Below, one piece after another: positions 23,281 to 32,600 of a DNA stretch of 34,827 nucleotides. Made by a program: the position numbers and the translations under genes. This DNA is from Clostridiales bacterium GWB2_37_7 (GTDB taxonomy: Bacteria > Bacillota > Clostridia > Lutisporales > Lutisporaceae). How positions within the stretch are numbered: position 1 is the stretch's first letter; every line of letters begins with the position of its first letter. Below the pieces are notes generated by a model. The model worked only from the letters and a program-made list of their open reading frames with translations. It ran no database searches and was not told where the DNA came from. The stretch is from assembly GCA_001797185.1 (NCBI GenBank), contig MGOS01000083.1, forward strand, positions 339-35,165. Reading direction: 5' to 3'.

Positions 23281-23640
23281 TCACTTTTTTAATCGAAAGT
23301 AAACAATAGCAAATAATATTGCTGCAAGTATTAATGCAATACTCCCAACATATAATGCGTTCTTTCTTTCTGGTTCTTTTCTATGCTTCCAATTGTAAAT
23401 AATCAGTAAATAAAAAGCAACTGCAAGCCCAAAATAAGCGGGTAACATAATAATAGAAGTAAAATTTGCATCTATAACTTTTAAGTCTTCATCTAAAATA
23501 CGTAATATAATATTATAACAACTTGAACTTGAAATAATAATATATATTTTTCTTAGAAGTTTTTCTCCTTTAAATCTAAATATTGAATAGTAAAATAACC
23601 CTATCGATAAAATCAGTACAATATATTTATTAAATATCAT
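23281..23640 (-). CDS. small membrane protein, probable immunity partner of the orphan tip
   Basis: A 119-residue protein with four predicted helices (for example VLILSIGLFYYSIF and YVGSIALILAAILFAIVYF) and no soluble domain. Its ATG overlaps the stop of the RHS gene by one base (TAATG), the tightest coupling in the toxin locus. In polymorphic-toxin loci the gene directly after the toxin tip encodes its immunity protein. A membrane immunity protein fits the hydrophobic, probably membrane-active tip of the RHS gene. Role is by position, not homology. Confidence 0.6.
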   Translation of the reverse strand: MIFNKYIVLILSIGLFYYSIFRFKGEKLLRKIYIIISSSSCYNIILRILDEDLKVIDANFTSIIMLPAYFGLAVAFYLLIIYNWKHRKEPERKNALYVGSIALILAAILFAIVYFRLKK

Positions 23641-25103
23641 TAGTCAATCATTCCTTTTTTAAATTCTGATGCACCATAAGAAATTAGTGAAGTCGCTGCA
23701 ATGCTTACAATTATACCAGTGAGTGTTGCCGGTATAAAAACAACTGCCGCTAATGATAATAAAGTTGCACCAACGGTGATTAGCATCGCGGTATTCCTCT
23801 GCTCTGAAGTATATGCCGTGTTTACAGAATCTTCATACAAACTAGTTGCTCCATATAATAATGTCGTAAACGGCCCGAAAAATTTACCGAATTTCTTAAG
23901 TGCTCCTGCAGGGTTTAAATACTTACTTGCTTTACTCCATCGAGCTACTAATTTTACAGATTTCTCAACTTTACTTGAACTTCTGGAAATTGGACTTTTT
24001 AATATCTGTAGCCCTTTACGTTCCAAGGCATATTCGGTATATGAAAACAAAGAATCAATTGATGTTGCAGTTTTTAATATTTCTTCACCATAACTATTAG
24101 AAACTCCTCTTCTAACATTAGCTTTTTCTGCACCTTCAATATAATCTTCATAAGGAGATGTACTATACAGATCGCCTATCGGCTCCCATAACCCACTTGG
24201 ATCAACAAAATTTACGGGATTATTATTGCAATACATATATCTATTCTTTGTTAATATAACATCCTCAGTTAAGAACCTGCCTAAGTACTGAGAATAATAC
24301 CTATTCTTCAGATAATAAAACTCTGTCTCGGGGTCAAACTGATAGCCGCTGTACCTAAATGGATTTGCATCTCTTAGAAGCTCTCCGTTGCCTGTAAACA
24401 CGTTTGTCTCGGGAGTGTTTATCAGCAGTCCCCAAGCGTCAAACTCATAATTTACCTTTCTGACACCTGTACTGTCTGCCAGTGCAACTATATTTCCATG
24501 GGCATCTCGGATATAGAAATATGTTGCAGGGGTTGCTCCTGTATAGTCTATCATCTGTAGAAGCACGCCATTTATATCTCTTACAAAGAAATATTTAACC
24601 TTGTTTGTTTCATCTGTGATATATGCAAGATCATCACCGGTGTAGTAATAATTCTCTGTTTTGCTAACTGTAATTTTTTTGCTTCTAAGCCCTAGCCAGT
24701 TATATTCATAAGTGGCAATTACAGTAGCTCCGCTTTCTACTCTTATCAGTTGGTTTTTATCGTTATAAACAAAGGTATTTCCTCCTGCAGTAACCATATT
24801 TCCATAGAAGTCATGGGTATAATTCACGTTGCCGGTTCTGCTAAGAAGCTCATTGAATGTATTGTACTGGTAGCTTATAGTTCCTACTCCTGTGCCTTCT
24901 ACTATTCTCTCTGTCCGGTTCCCCATGATGTCGTATTTATATGTTATTTTTCTGCTGGGGGTTTGTGCGGTAAGGCTGTCAAAATAGCTTTCTGTCTTCA
25001 GTTGGTTTATGGAATCATATGTGTATTCTACCCTTAGAAAGATTATTTTAATTTCTTGCTTACGTATCAATACAAAGGGATGCAATAAAGTTATAACCTT
25101 CAT
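23640..25103 (-). CDS. RHS core copy 2 with orphan hydrophobic toxin tip
   Basis: A 487-residue ORF carrying the last YD repeats and the RHS core (RYYSQYLGRFLTED, then NNPVNFVDPSGL near 300-311), followed by a 175-residue variable tip. The tip ends in two long hydrophobic helices (AMLITVGATLLSLAAVVFI, TGIIVSIAATSLISYGAS), suggesting a membrane-inserting toxin. There is no N-terminal shell, transport region or signal peptide; the first 24 residues are unrelated sequence read through from the junction, so it may not be translated by itself. It fits the orphan Rhs-tip pattern left when a new tip replaces an old one. Confidence 0.8.
   Translation of the reverse strand: MKVITLLHPFVLIRKQEIKIIFLRVEYTYDSINQLKTESYFDSLTAQTPSRKITYKYDIMGNRTERIVEGTGVGTISYQYNTFNELLSRTGNVNYTHDFYGNMVTAGGNTFVYNDKNQLIRVESGATVIATYEYNWLGLRSKKITVSKTENYYYTGDDLAYITDETNKVKYFFVRDINGVLLQMIDYTGATPATYFYIRDAHGNIVALADSTGVRKVNYEFDAWGLLINTPETNVFTGNGELLRDANPFRYSGYQFDPETEFYYLKNRYYSQYLGRFLTEDVILTKNRYMYCNNNPVNFVDPSGLWEPIGDLYSTSPYEDYIEGAEKANVRRGVSNSYGEEILKTATSIDSLFSYTEYALERKGLQILKSPISRSSSKVEKSVKLVARWSKASKYLNPAGALKKFGKFFGPFTTLLYGATSLYEDSVNTAYTSEQRNTAMLITVGATLLSLAAVVFIPATLTGIIVSIAATSLISYGASEFKKGMID
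24571..24761. repeat. 191-bp block identical to 22751-22941
   Basis: Partner of the block in RHS copy 1; both in the same orientation, about 1.8 kb apart. Direct repeats of this length can recombine and delete the orphan tip and its partner gene. Confidence 0.8.
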
Positions 25104-25110
25104 TGCATCC
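25078..25110. repeat. 9-bp inverted repeat at the upstream edge of RHS copy 2
   Basis: GGATGCAAT (25078-25086) and ATTGCATCC (25102-25110) are perfect inverted repeats over a 15-base spacer, close to the point where RHS homology stops (about 25030). Confidence 0.55.
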
Positions 25111-25220
25111 TTATATGAGTTTTGTTACCGCTTTATCATCTTTGTAAAGCCGAGGCATTCATGTCTAAGCATAAAGTATATTGTCAAGTCACAATACCGT
25201 TCCCTTAGGAAATAACCTGA
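25111..25220 (-). pseudogene. 5' relic of a REP-associated transposase
   Basis: A 15-codon frame beginning MPRLYKDD (25111-25158), preceded by GTGTCAGG (about 25212-25219) and an AT-rich leader. REP-associated Y1 transposases usually begin MPR and follow a border with such a GTGTCAGG motif. The catalytic HUH and Tyr parts are gone. This would put a second transposase scar at the junction of the RHS copy 2 segment. Identification is weak. Confidence 0.3.
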
Positions 25221-25231
25221 CACCTATATTT

Positions 25232-25492
25232 TTATTTTTCGAGCATAAAATAAGTGATAGATAATAAGACTTCGATTACTATTATGATGATTGTGTGCTT
25301 CTTCATATTCATTTTATATTTTGTTACTTCATCTGTTTTAGAAGATTTCCATTTCGAGTTGATACCAAAGCCTCCACTTGAAGGCATTCTGCCAAAATTA
25401 TAGAATATTGCAGGATATTTGTACTTTGCAAACTGTATAGCAAGTGTTATTATTATTATAACTGTAGCAATAATTTTATCTATTATATCCAT
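25232..25492 (-). CDS. small membrane protein in the toxin locus (b)
   Basis: An 86-residue protein with an N-terminal helix (DKIIATVIIIITLAIQF), a polar middle (GGFGINSKWKSSKTDEV) and a C-terminal helix (IIIIVIEVLLSITYFML). Not recognised. It starts six bases after the stop of the preceding small gene and has no clear ribosome site, so it probably depends on coupled translation. By position it may be an orphan immunity gene. Confidence 0.5.
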   Translation of the reverse strand: MDIIDKIIATVIIIITLAIQFAKYKYPAIFYNFGRMPSSGGFGINSKWKSSKTDEVTKYKMNMKKHTIIIIVIEVLLSITYFMLEK

Positions 25493-25498
25493 ATCAGT

Positions 25499-25759
25499 CT
25501 ATATTTTATCAAATATAAATAAACTTACGCCTGTGAATATTAGTGTTATTAGTATAAATATTGTTGCGACAATTATAAGTATACCTGCTATTTTCTTTGT
25601 TTTTAATAATTTTACTCCAATAACTAATAATGAAAAGGAAACCAATATCCCCCCTATATACATTAGTAATATATTAACTTTACTAAACCAAATAAATGAC
25701 TGTAAATATAAAATTAGCCCTAATATTAATATTAACTTTTGTACTCTTTTCATATTCAA
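25499..25759 (-). CDS. small membrane protein in the toxin locus (a)
   Basis: An 86-residue protein with three predicted helices (LILILGLILYLQSFIWF, LLMYIGGILVSFSLLVIG, GILIIVATIFILITLIF). No recognised domain. GGAG lies ten bases before the ATG. It precedes the next small membrane gene by six bases. Probably an immunity-type protein kept from a lost toxin tip; this rests on position only. Confidence 0.55.
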   Translation of the reverse strand: MNMKRVQKLILILGLILYLQSFIWFSKVNILLMYIGGILVSFSLLVIGVKLLKTKKIAGILIIVATIFILITLIFTGVSLFIFDKI

Positions 25760-25908
25760 ACGCTCCTATAATTAACGTAATCTATTTAGAAATTCTCCTA
25801 TATTGAACTGAACATCTATTCTTCCTTCAATACCAATCCCCACAGAAAGTTATCCCCCAATAGTAAGATCGTTGAAGTTATAGGTTAAAAAATCTAATAC
25901 ATTTAAAT

Positions 25909-26107
25909 TGCATATTCCGGCGACATACGGACAGTGTAACGGATTATCCGGAATATGCAGGGCCTGCAATAGCCTCTTTGGATTTACAAAGAATTTCTAT
26001 TGCAACTTTGTTCTATACTATTTTACATCAATTGGGTAGAGTCTAATGAAACAATGAAAGTCCCTGTTAAGACCGTAGATAAACAGTTTTATAAGGACTT
26101 TCATTAG
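25909..26107. repeat. three hairpins, possible IS-end relic
   Basis: Within the 470-base spacer 25760-26231: TGCATATTCCGG/CCGGAATATGCA (perfect 12 bp, 25909-25959), TGCAATAG..CTATTGCA with inner CTTTG/CAAAG (25965-26004), and TCTAATGAA..GAAAGTCC pairing with GGACTTTCATTAGA (one 8-base bulge, about 26042-26107), enclosing CTGTT/AACAG. The first contains CGACATACGGACAGTGTAAC, which resembles the multiple CGGACA sites at IS21-family ends. No transposase is left. The rest of the spacer shows no gene except the mini-ORF at 26148. Confidence 0.45.
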
Positions 26108-26147
26108 ACATCGCTATATTTTATTAACTTTAATTATGCTTTGTATC

Positions 26148-26225
26148 TTAAATTCCTAGCATAGGCGGAATCCAAAAGATAACAATCATGAGTATAAATG
26201 TAAATATCTGTTCGGTTACGCTCAT
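26148..26225 (-). CDS. candidate 25-residue hydrophobic peptide
   Basis: An ATG six bases after the stop codon of the 143-residue membrane protein opens a 25-codon frame, MSVTEQIF followed by TFILMIVIFWIPP and ending MLGI. It is nearly all hydrophobic, like type I toxin or holin-like peptides, but matches none I know. Ribosome site is weak (TATGGA abuts the ATG); coupling to the upstream gene could serve. It may equally be the tail of a lost membrane gene. Confidence 0.35.
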   Translation of the reverse strand: MSVTEQIFTFILMIVIFWIPPMLGI

Positions 26226-26231
26226 TCCATA

Positions 26232-26663
26232 CTATCTTTTAATATACTTTTTGGCCTTAAGCATATATTTGAGTAAGATAGGTATGAAATAAGAAGCCAA
26301 TATACTGAATGAATATACTCTAACTAGCTGATAGAATGCAAATATTATAGCAGAATTATCACTATCTACTGAATAAAAGTTAGGGGCATAGATTATCAAT
26401 ATAATAATAAATATTATTAGTAGTATATAAAAAATCGAGGCACCTACCAGCAAGACTAGCATGTTTTTCCAAAGCTCTTTGTATGTAGTCAGCTTATAGT
26501 TCATAAAGCTGTTTAAGATAGCAATTAACACAATAATCATTAGTATATTATCGATATTGGCAAAAAAACTATTTAACAAGTTTAATTCTAACATCATTAT
26601 TAGAACTATAAATAATATTGCATTTAGCATGCTTACAAGTGTTAGATAAAGTAATTTTTTCAA
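26232..26663 (-). CDS. membrane protein, probable partner of the toxin-44-like tip
   Basis: A 143-residue protein with four predicted helices, for example LTLVSMLNAILFIVLIMML and LVGASIFYILLIIFIIILII, and a basic C-terminus (KAKKYIKR). It begins nine bases after the stop of the large RHS gene, the usual place of the cognate immunity gene. An integral membrane protein is an odd partner for a toxin expected to act in the cytosol. Not homologous, by eye, to the partner of the orphan tip. Confidence 0.6.
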   Translation of the reverse strand: MKKLLYLTLVSMLNAILFIVLIMMLELNLLNSFFANIDNILMIIVLIAILNSFMNYKLTTYKELWKNMLVLLVGASIFYILLIIFIIILIIYAPNFYSVDSDNSAIIFAFYQLVRVYSFSILASYFIPILLKYMLKAKKYIKR

Positions 26664-26672
26664 TTTTGTCTC

Positions 26673-29600
26673 CTATTCTTTAAATATGGGTATTGGATTA
26701 TAGTAAACCTGTTCCTTTTGCTCTATTGCATATTCCATAATTCCTCTTATGATTGCAACTGTATCCCTAGGGTCATCTCCATAAGATAAATTATTCATAA
26801 ATGCTCTATCTGATGTTCTTGAATATATCTGATAGAGGCCTGCCGCTCCAATGAGTTCAATCGGAGTAAACCCTGATGCTGATCCAACATAACCATAATG
26901 TATATTCCCTACATCCTGAGCAGTAATAGCTATGCCCTTATAGGTCATTTTCCTAAAAGCCCATCCTGGTTGTATCTTTAGATCCCATGGACCTCCAGTT
27001 TTTACTTGCTTATACCACCATATGGCTACATCAAAATCATTTTTAGTTTCAGCATACTTTCTAGCTATCTTACTGTTCTCTTTCATAATAACATCCAATC
27101 TATTCGTCACATCAATAACCGGATACATACTAGCAAGAGATTGCCTTCTCATAGTTTTAGTTTCTGGTTCTCCCCCTGCGTTATATAGTGGTCTTAGCCC
27201 ACTATGATCAACATAATTCACCGGATTATTATTACAATACACGTACCTATTCTTAGATATAACCGGATCCTCAGTCAAGAACCTACCTAAGTACTGAGAA
27301 TAGTATCTGCCCTTCAAATAATAAAACTCTGTCTCAGCGTCAAACTGATAGCCGCTGTATCTGAATGGATTTGCATCTATTAGTGGCTCTCCATTGCCTG
27401 TAAACACATTATTCTCTGGAATATTTATCAGCAATCCCCAGGCATCGTATTCAAAGTTGACCTTTCTGACACCTGTGCTGTCTGCCAATGCAACTACATT
27501 TCCATGGGCATCCTGGATATAGAAATATGTTGCAGGGGTTGCTCCTGTATAGTCTATCATCTGTAGAAGCACGCCGTTTATATCCCGTACAAAGAAATAT
27601 TTGACCTTATTTGCTTCATCTGTTATATATGCCAGATCATCACCGGTATAATAATAATTCTCTGTCTTGCCTACTGTGATTTTCTTGCTTCTCAGTCCTT
27701 GCCAGTTATATTCATAAGTGGCGATTACCGTAGCTCCGCTTTCTACTCTTATCAGCTGGTTTTTATCATTATAAACAAAGGTATTTCCTCCTGCAGTAAC
27801 CATATTTCCATAGTAGTCATGTGTATAACTCACATTGCCGGTTCTGCTTAGCAGCTCATTGAAGGCATTGTACTGGTAGCTTGTAGTTCCCGCTCCCGTG
27901 CCTTCTACTATTCTCTCTGTACGGTTCCCCATGATGTCGTATACATATGTGATTCTTCTGCTGGGTGTTTGTGCGGTAAGGCTGTCAAAATAGCTTTCTG
28001 CCTTAAGTTGATTTATGGAATCATATGTGTATTCTACCCTTTTTGAGGTACGATTATTTATTTCCTTTGTTCTGTTTCCGTTTTCATCAAATTCATAGCT
28101 GTATTCTGCTATGCGGGAGCCATATCTGTTTTCAACTTTGATACGTGAAATCCTGTTGCCGCTGTCGTACTCCCTGTAGGTTACGTAAAACATATTGCTG
28201 TCTGCTACATAGCTTTTCTTTAGTCTGGATTCTTCATCTATCATGAATGCAGCAGCTGTTCCATTTGGCCCTTTTATGTCGGTATTATTACCGGCATAAT
28301 CATATGTGTACTCTATATGGGGAGCAGCTGCATTAATAGGTGATGCCGATAAAACCGAGTATGTTATTTCAGTTATCTGACTGTTGGCGTTATATTTATA
28401 ATCTTCATCATTGGATGCCGATACAGTCCTCCATACCTGTTTTTTCTCAACTCTGTTTAGGACATCATATAAAAAGCTGTGATTCTTTACTCCGTTTTTT
28501 TGCACTTCTTTGACATTGCTGTTTTCATCAAAGGAATATGACCATGCTGTGCCGTCCATTCCAAGTGTTTCAGTCTTTAGCCTATCCAGACTGTCATAGG
28601 TATAGCTTAGAGATTTGCCGTTTGGAAAGCTTACTTTTGTCAGGTTTGCATTCTTGTCATAGTCAAAGTATGTTGGCCGCCAGTTTGCGTCTGATATTGA
28701 TTTCGGCAGATTAAGCTCATTATAGTTTATCTTGACTGTTGTATTGTAATATATATAGCTGCTTGTTGCACTGTCAAAGACAAGATTATCAATCTGGTCC
28801 AGATTTTCTGTCTTATAAAAGTTATATATGGTTTGAAGCTTTTTTGTACCCTGGCCTGTTTCAATTGGCGGATATTCAATCGTTTTTACTTTGTCCAGCT
28901 TATCATAGGTAAAGGTATATTTGTTCAGCTTTGCATCGGTTAGCTCCAGCTTATTGCCACGGTTGTCATTAAGCATTGTTATGCTATTGCCTGCCTGGTT
29001 TGTTATTTTATTTACATAGTTGGCTGTAGATTCATAAAAGTATCTGATTGTTTCATTGCCCTCAGACAGTCTTACCGCATCAATATATATAGCTCCGTAG
29101 GTAGCTCCTGCAGAGCCTATGGAAACTTGTATATACTTTGCTACGGTTGCCGGATTACCTGTATATGCTTTGGCTATAGCTTGTGCTTCATCATAGGTTA
29201 TGGTTTCTACAAATCTATTCCAATCCCTGGTGCCTTTAATTATTTTAGAAGCTTTTTGTCCCGCGAAGCTTCCGCTTGCATCCAATATATCAAATTTAAC
29301 TAAAGCACCGCTTCCTGTTACATTTTCAGTTCTTATAGCGGCACTTAAGGTATAGCTTGTATTTTGTTTTATAGGCTCTTTTATGTTGTTTACCAGCAGC
29401 ACCCAATCCGAGGTGTTTGATAATTTCAACATCCTGTCTCCGCTGAAAGGGATGATTAGTTTTTTATCATTGCCTATTGTTATGATTTCAGCTGCAATCC
29501 AATTAAGTGTATAGGTTGTTCCAGTGGTACTCTTTAATATCTGCCATTCATCAAAGTCTGCATTGCCGAATTGTTCAAATTCCAAGCTGCCATTTTGTAC

Positions 29601-32600
29601 AAGGTTGTATTGGCTCATTACAGCATTGGAGGCTGCATTTATCCTCACCTTTATATCATCAAACCATACTGTAAGGTTTGGCTGGTTTTCCACTTTGCAA
29701 TATATAGTAACACTATTGAATTTTCTGATAGCTGCTCCTGAGGATTCTATATACTGCCAGCTGCCATCAGAGGTTATTGGGAAGTCTTTTACATAGGTAA
29801 CCTGTGGTGTGCCGTCTAGATTAAATTGCAGCAGAAGCTGGCATTTTCCTCCGGGTGTTGAAGTGCCTGTGGTTCTTCCCCAGCCGGAAAAATGCATTGA
29901 TAAGCCTACTCCACCCTCTTGGTTTATATTCTGTGATAAAAGCTTATTGGCTGTACTGCCTTTAACCATAAAGGATCTTTTACCGGATCTCACATATATA
30001 GTATCCAGTTTATCGTTTGCATCCATTGAAGCTGATAGCCACCAGCCGTCAGGCAAATTATTATTGTTAATGTCTGATTCAAAGCCCTCATTATACAGTA
30101 GGTTTTGTTCATTTAATACAGGCTGGCTTTCAAACTGGACATTGTCAAACCAAGCCTCTGCCGGTGTAGTATCAGTACCTCCGCTTAAATTAAGTGTAAC
30201 CCTTGCATATTGTGCATCGGAGGGTGCATTGACTCTGGCACCCTTTCTTGTAAAGATCAAGGAGTTTGCAACCGAGGGTGTTAATTCAGCAGATAAGGGT
30301 ATGGTTGAAAGTATATTTATGTCTTTGTACCAGCGTACCTCCAGAGTTGCTCCCCCAAAGCTGTAGCCCGCATTTGATGTCCTTATATATGCCGATACAT
30401 TATACTTGAAATTTGGGGTAACATTTATATAGTCGCCTATAATAATTGTGCGTTGAGCTGCAAGGTCACCCTTTGCTATAAGCTTCATGGATTGGTTTCC
30501 ATTTACTTTTTGCGTGGTATCCAATAAAACATTTGCCGGGTCACCCTGGTATATATTCCAATCAAGCAGCGTACCTGTTTTGCCGATGTTTTCAAAGCCT
30601 GAATCCTGAACCAGGTTCCCTGCCAAGCCGATGGGATCTGATTGATACTGCATATTGCCATAGCTGTCATGATCCATTGAAACAGTGGAGAATATTGGTG
30701 TTGTAGTCATCAGTAGATTTCTATTAGCAGGGTCGTGTTCATTTACTGTAGTAAGCTGTCCAAAATCCACAATTTGTTCCGGGTCTTCATTTATGTCAAA
30801 TTTAAAGATAGTACTGAAGCCCTGTTTATTTATTACCCGCCTCATATTTCCATTTACATACTCAATAACAGTTTGATATTTTTCTCTTTCACTTTCTGGA
30901 AGATTCGACCACTTAGGCTCTATTATACCTACCAGATCCTGTTCTTCACTCCACTCATATAGATATTTTCGCTCTACTAGCACAGGAGCTTCTTCTGTAC
31001 CGGTGTTTTCAAATAATGTGAGTTCTGCAACCCTGCCCATAGCATCAGTTTTGTACTGAGTTTTATATACTTTAGGGTCTGTAACGGTTGTTATTACGGT
31101 ATTGTCAGTATTTAATGTATAACTGAATCTTGTTACCAGAAATTGCTGCTGCCCGTTAATAGTAAGCTTTTTGGTGATTGTTTCTATTCTTAGCCCACCC
31201 TCAGTACTATAGGTATAGCCGTAGCTTGTTGAATTTCCTTCTGCATCAACTATGCTTTGTAAGTTTTGATATTGATCATAGGTATAGGTAACCTCTTTTA
31301 ATACTGCTCCTGAGACATCCAGTATTCTTACCTTGCTTAGCAGACTGCCGGTATATACATAATCGACAGTTGGTATATCAGGTCCTGTGATACTCTCAAG
31401 CTTTTCTCCTGCATAGTTGAAGGTTATTGTCCTACCGGATGGATCAACAATGCTTCCTAGCTTCTCAGCATCAAGATATCTCATATCAGTGGTATTGTTG
31501 TTGGTATCAAGGATTTTATCAAGCCTGCCATCAGCTGTAAAGTAATATTTGACACCGGATTGTTCTTTAATGACTATTACATCATTTTCGACCAACATTG
31601 TGGAGTTTACCCCTGCCGGAGATCTGTAAATACCTTCAGGGCCTTTTGTAAATACCTTGACTGTTCCGTCTGCATCTGTAAAATTTACTATTTCTTTGTT
31701 GAAATATGAAGTAACCTTCATCATTAGGTTGTTAATCCAGTTTAAACCTAATACAGATGTACTGCTGGTGCGGGAATTGTATGTTCTTGTGACTACAATC
31801 GGTACCCCTCTGCCCGGAAGCGTTACGTCTACATCACTTATTACAAGGTTTCCATTATATACATTGACATTGCCATGGAAGCCCCAATAAGGCTCGGCAC
31901 CTAAGCCGTCAATTTTATAGTTTATTTTAAGTGAGGGAATTTTTCGCAGGGGATCTGTTTCGTTTGATGAATAGAAGCTTAGAGGAGCTGCTTGCTCGTT
32001 TGTTGGAGACAGCATAAAGCCGTAGTTTGGAGTTGTGCCATTATACCATTCTTTAACCGTTTGTGTTATATTAAAATCCCATACAGAAGCAGGTCCTAAA
32101 CTGAAATTCTGCAATACGGGATTAATAGTATCTATGCTTGGAGGATTATTCCAAGTAGCAGTAGTTACAGACCAGCTGGAGGTAATCCTGTATACATTTA
32201 CTGAGTTACTGACCTGGGGCTGCCACATGGTAAGCTGCATATATGTATCATTAATTCTGGCTCCTGGAGGCAATGGAGGTAAATATCTGAACCATATAAG
32301 AGCTTTGGCTGTTTTATAGTAATCGTCTATCTTCCCTGCATGTATGTTAACATAATTATAATATACAGCATTTGGTGTTCCGCTTGCAATAAATGTGTCG
32401 ATTGTACTTTCGGCGTCAGTATAATTTATGGTTGCTGTGACCGCCGGGTCGAGAATTAATGGATAGCTTGCGTTTTTTAGAAATTCCGCATCTATGATAT
32501 ATACTAATCGTTCTTGTGTTGTATCTCTTACAATATCCATACTGACTTTATCAGTTGTATTATTATTTGCATCGGATGCGAAAGGTTTTCGGAAGTAAAA

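Noticed and set aside
29524-32319. Plus-strand ORFs inside the giant RHS gene (e.g. 29809-30366, 185 aa)
   Set aside because: Antisense shadows of a clearly coding frame, no ribosome sites or known domains.
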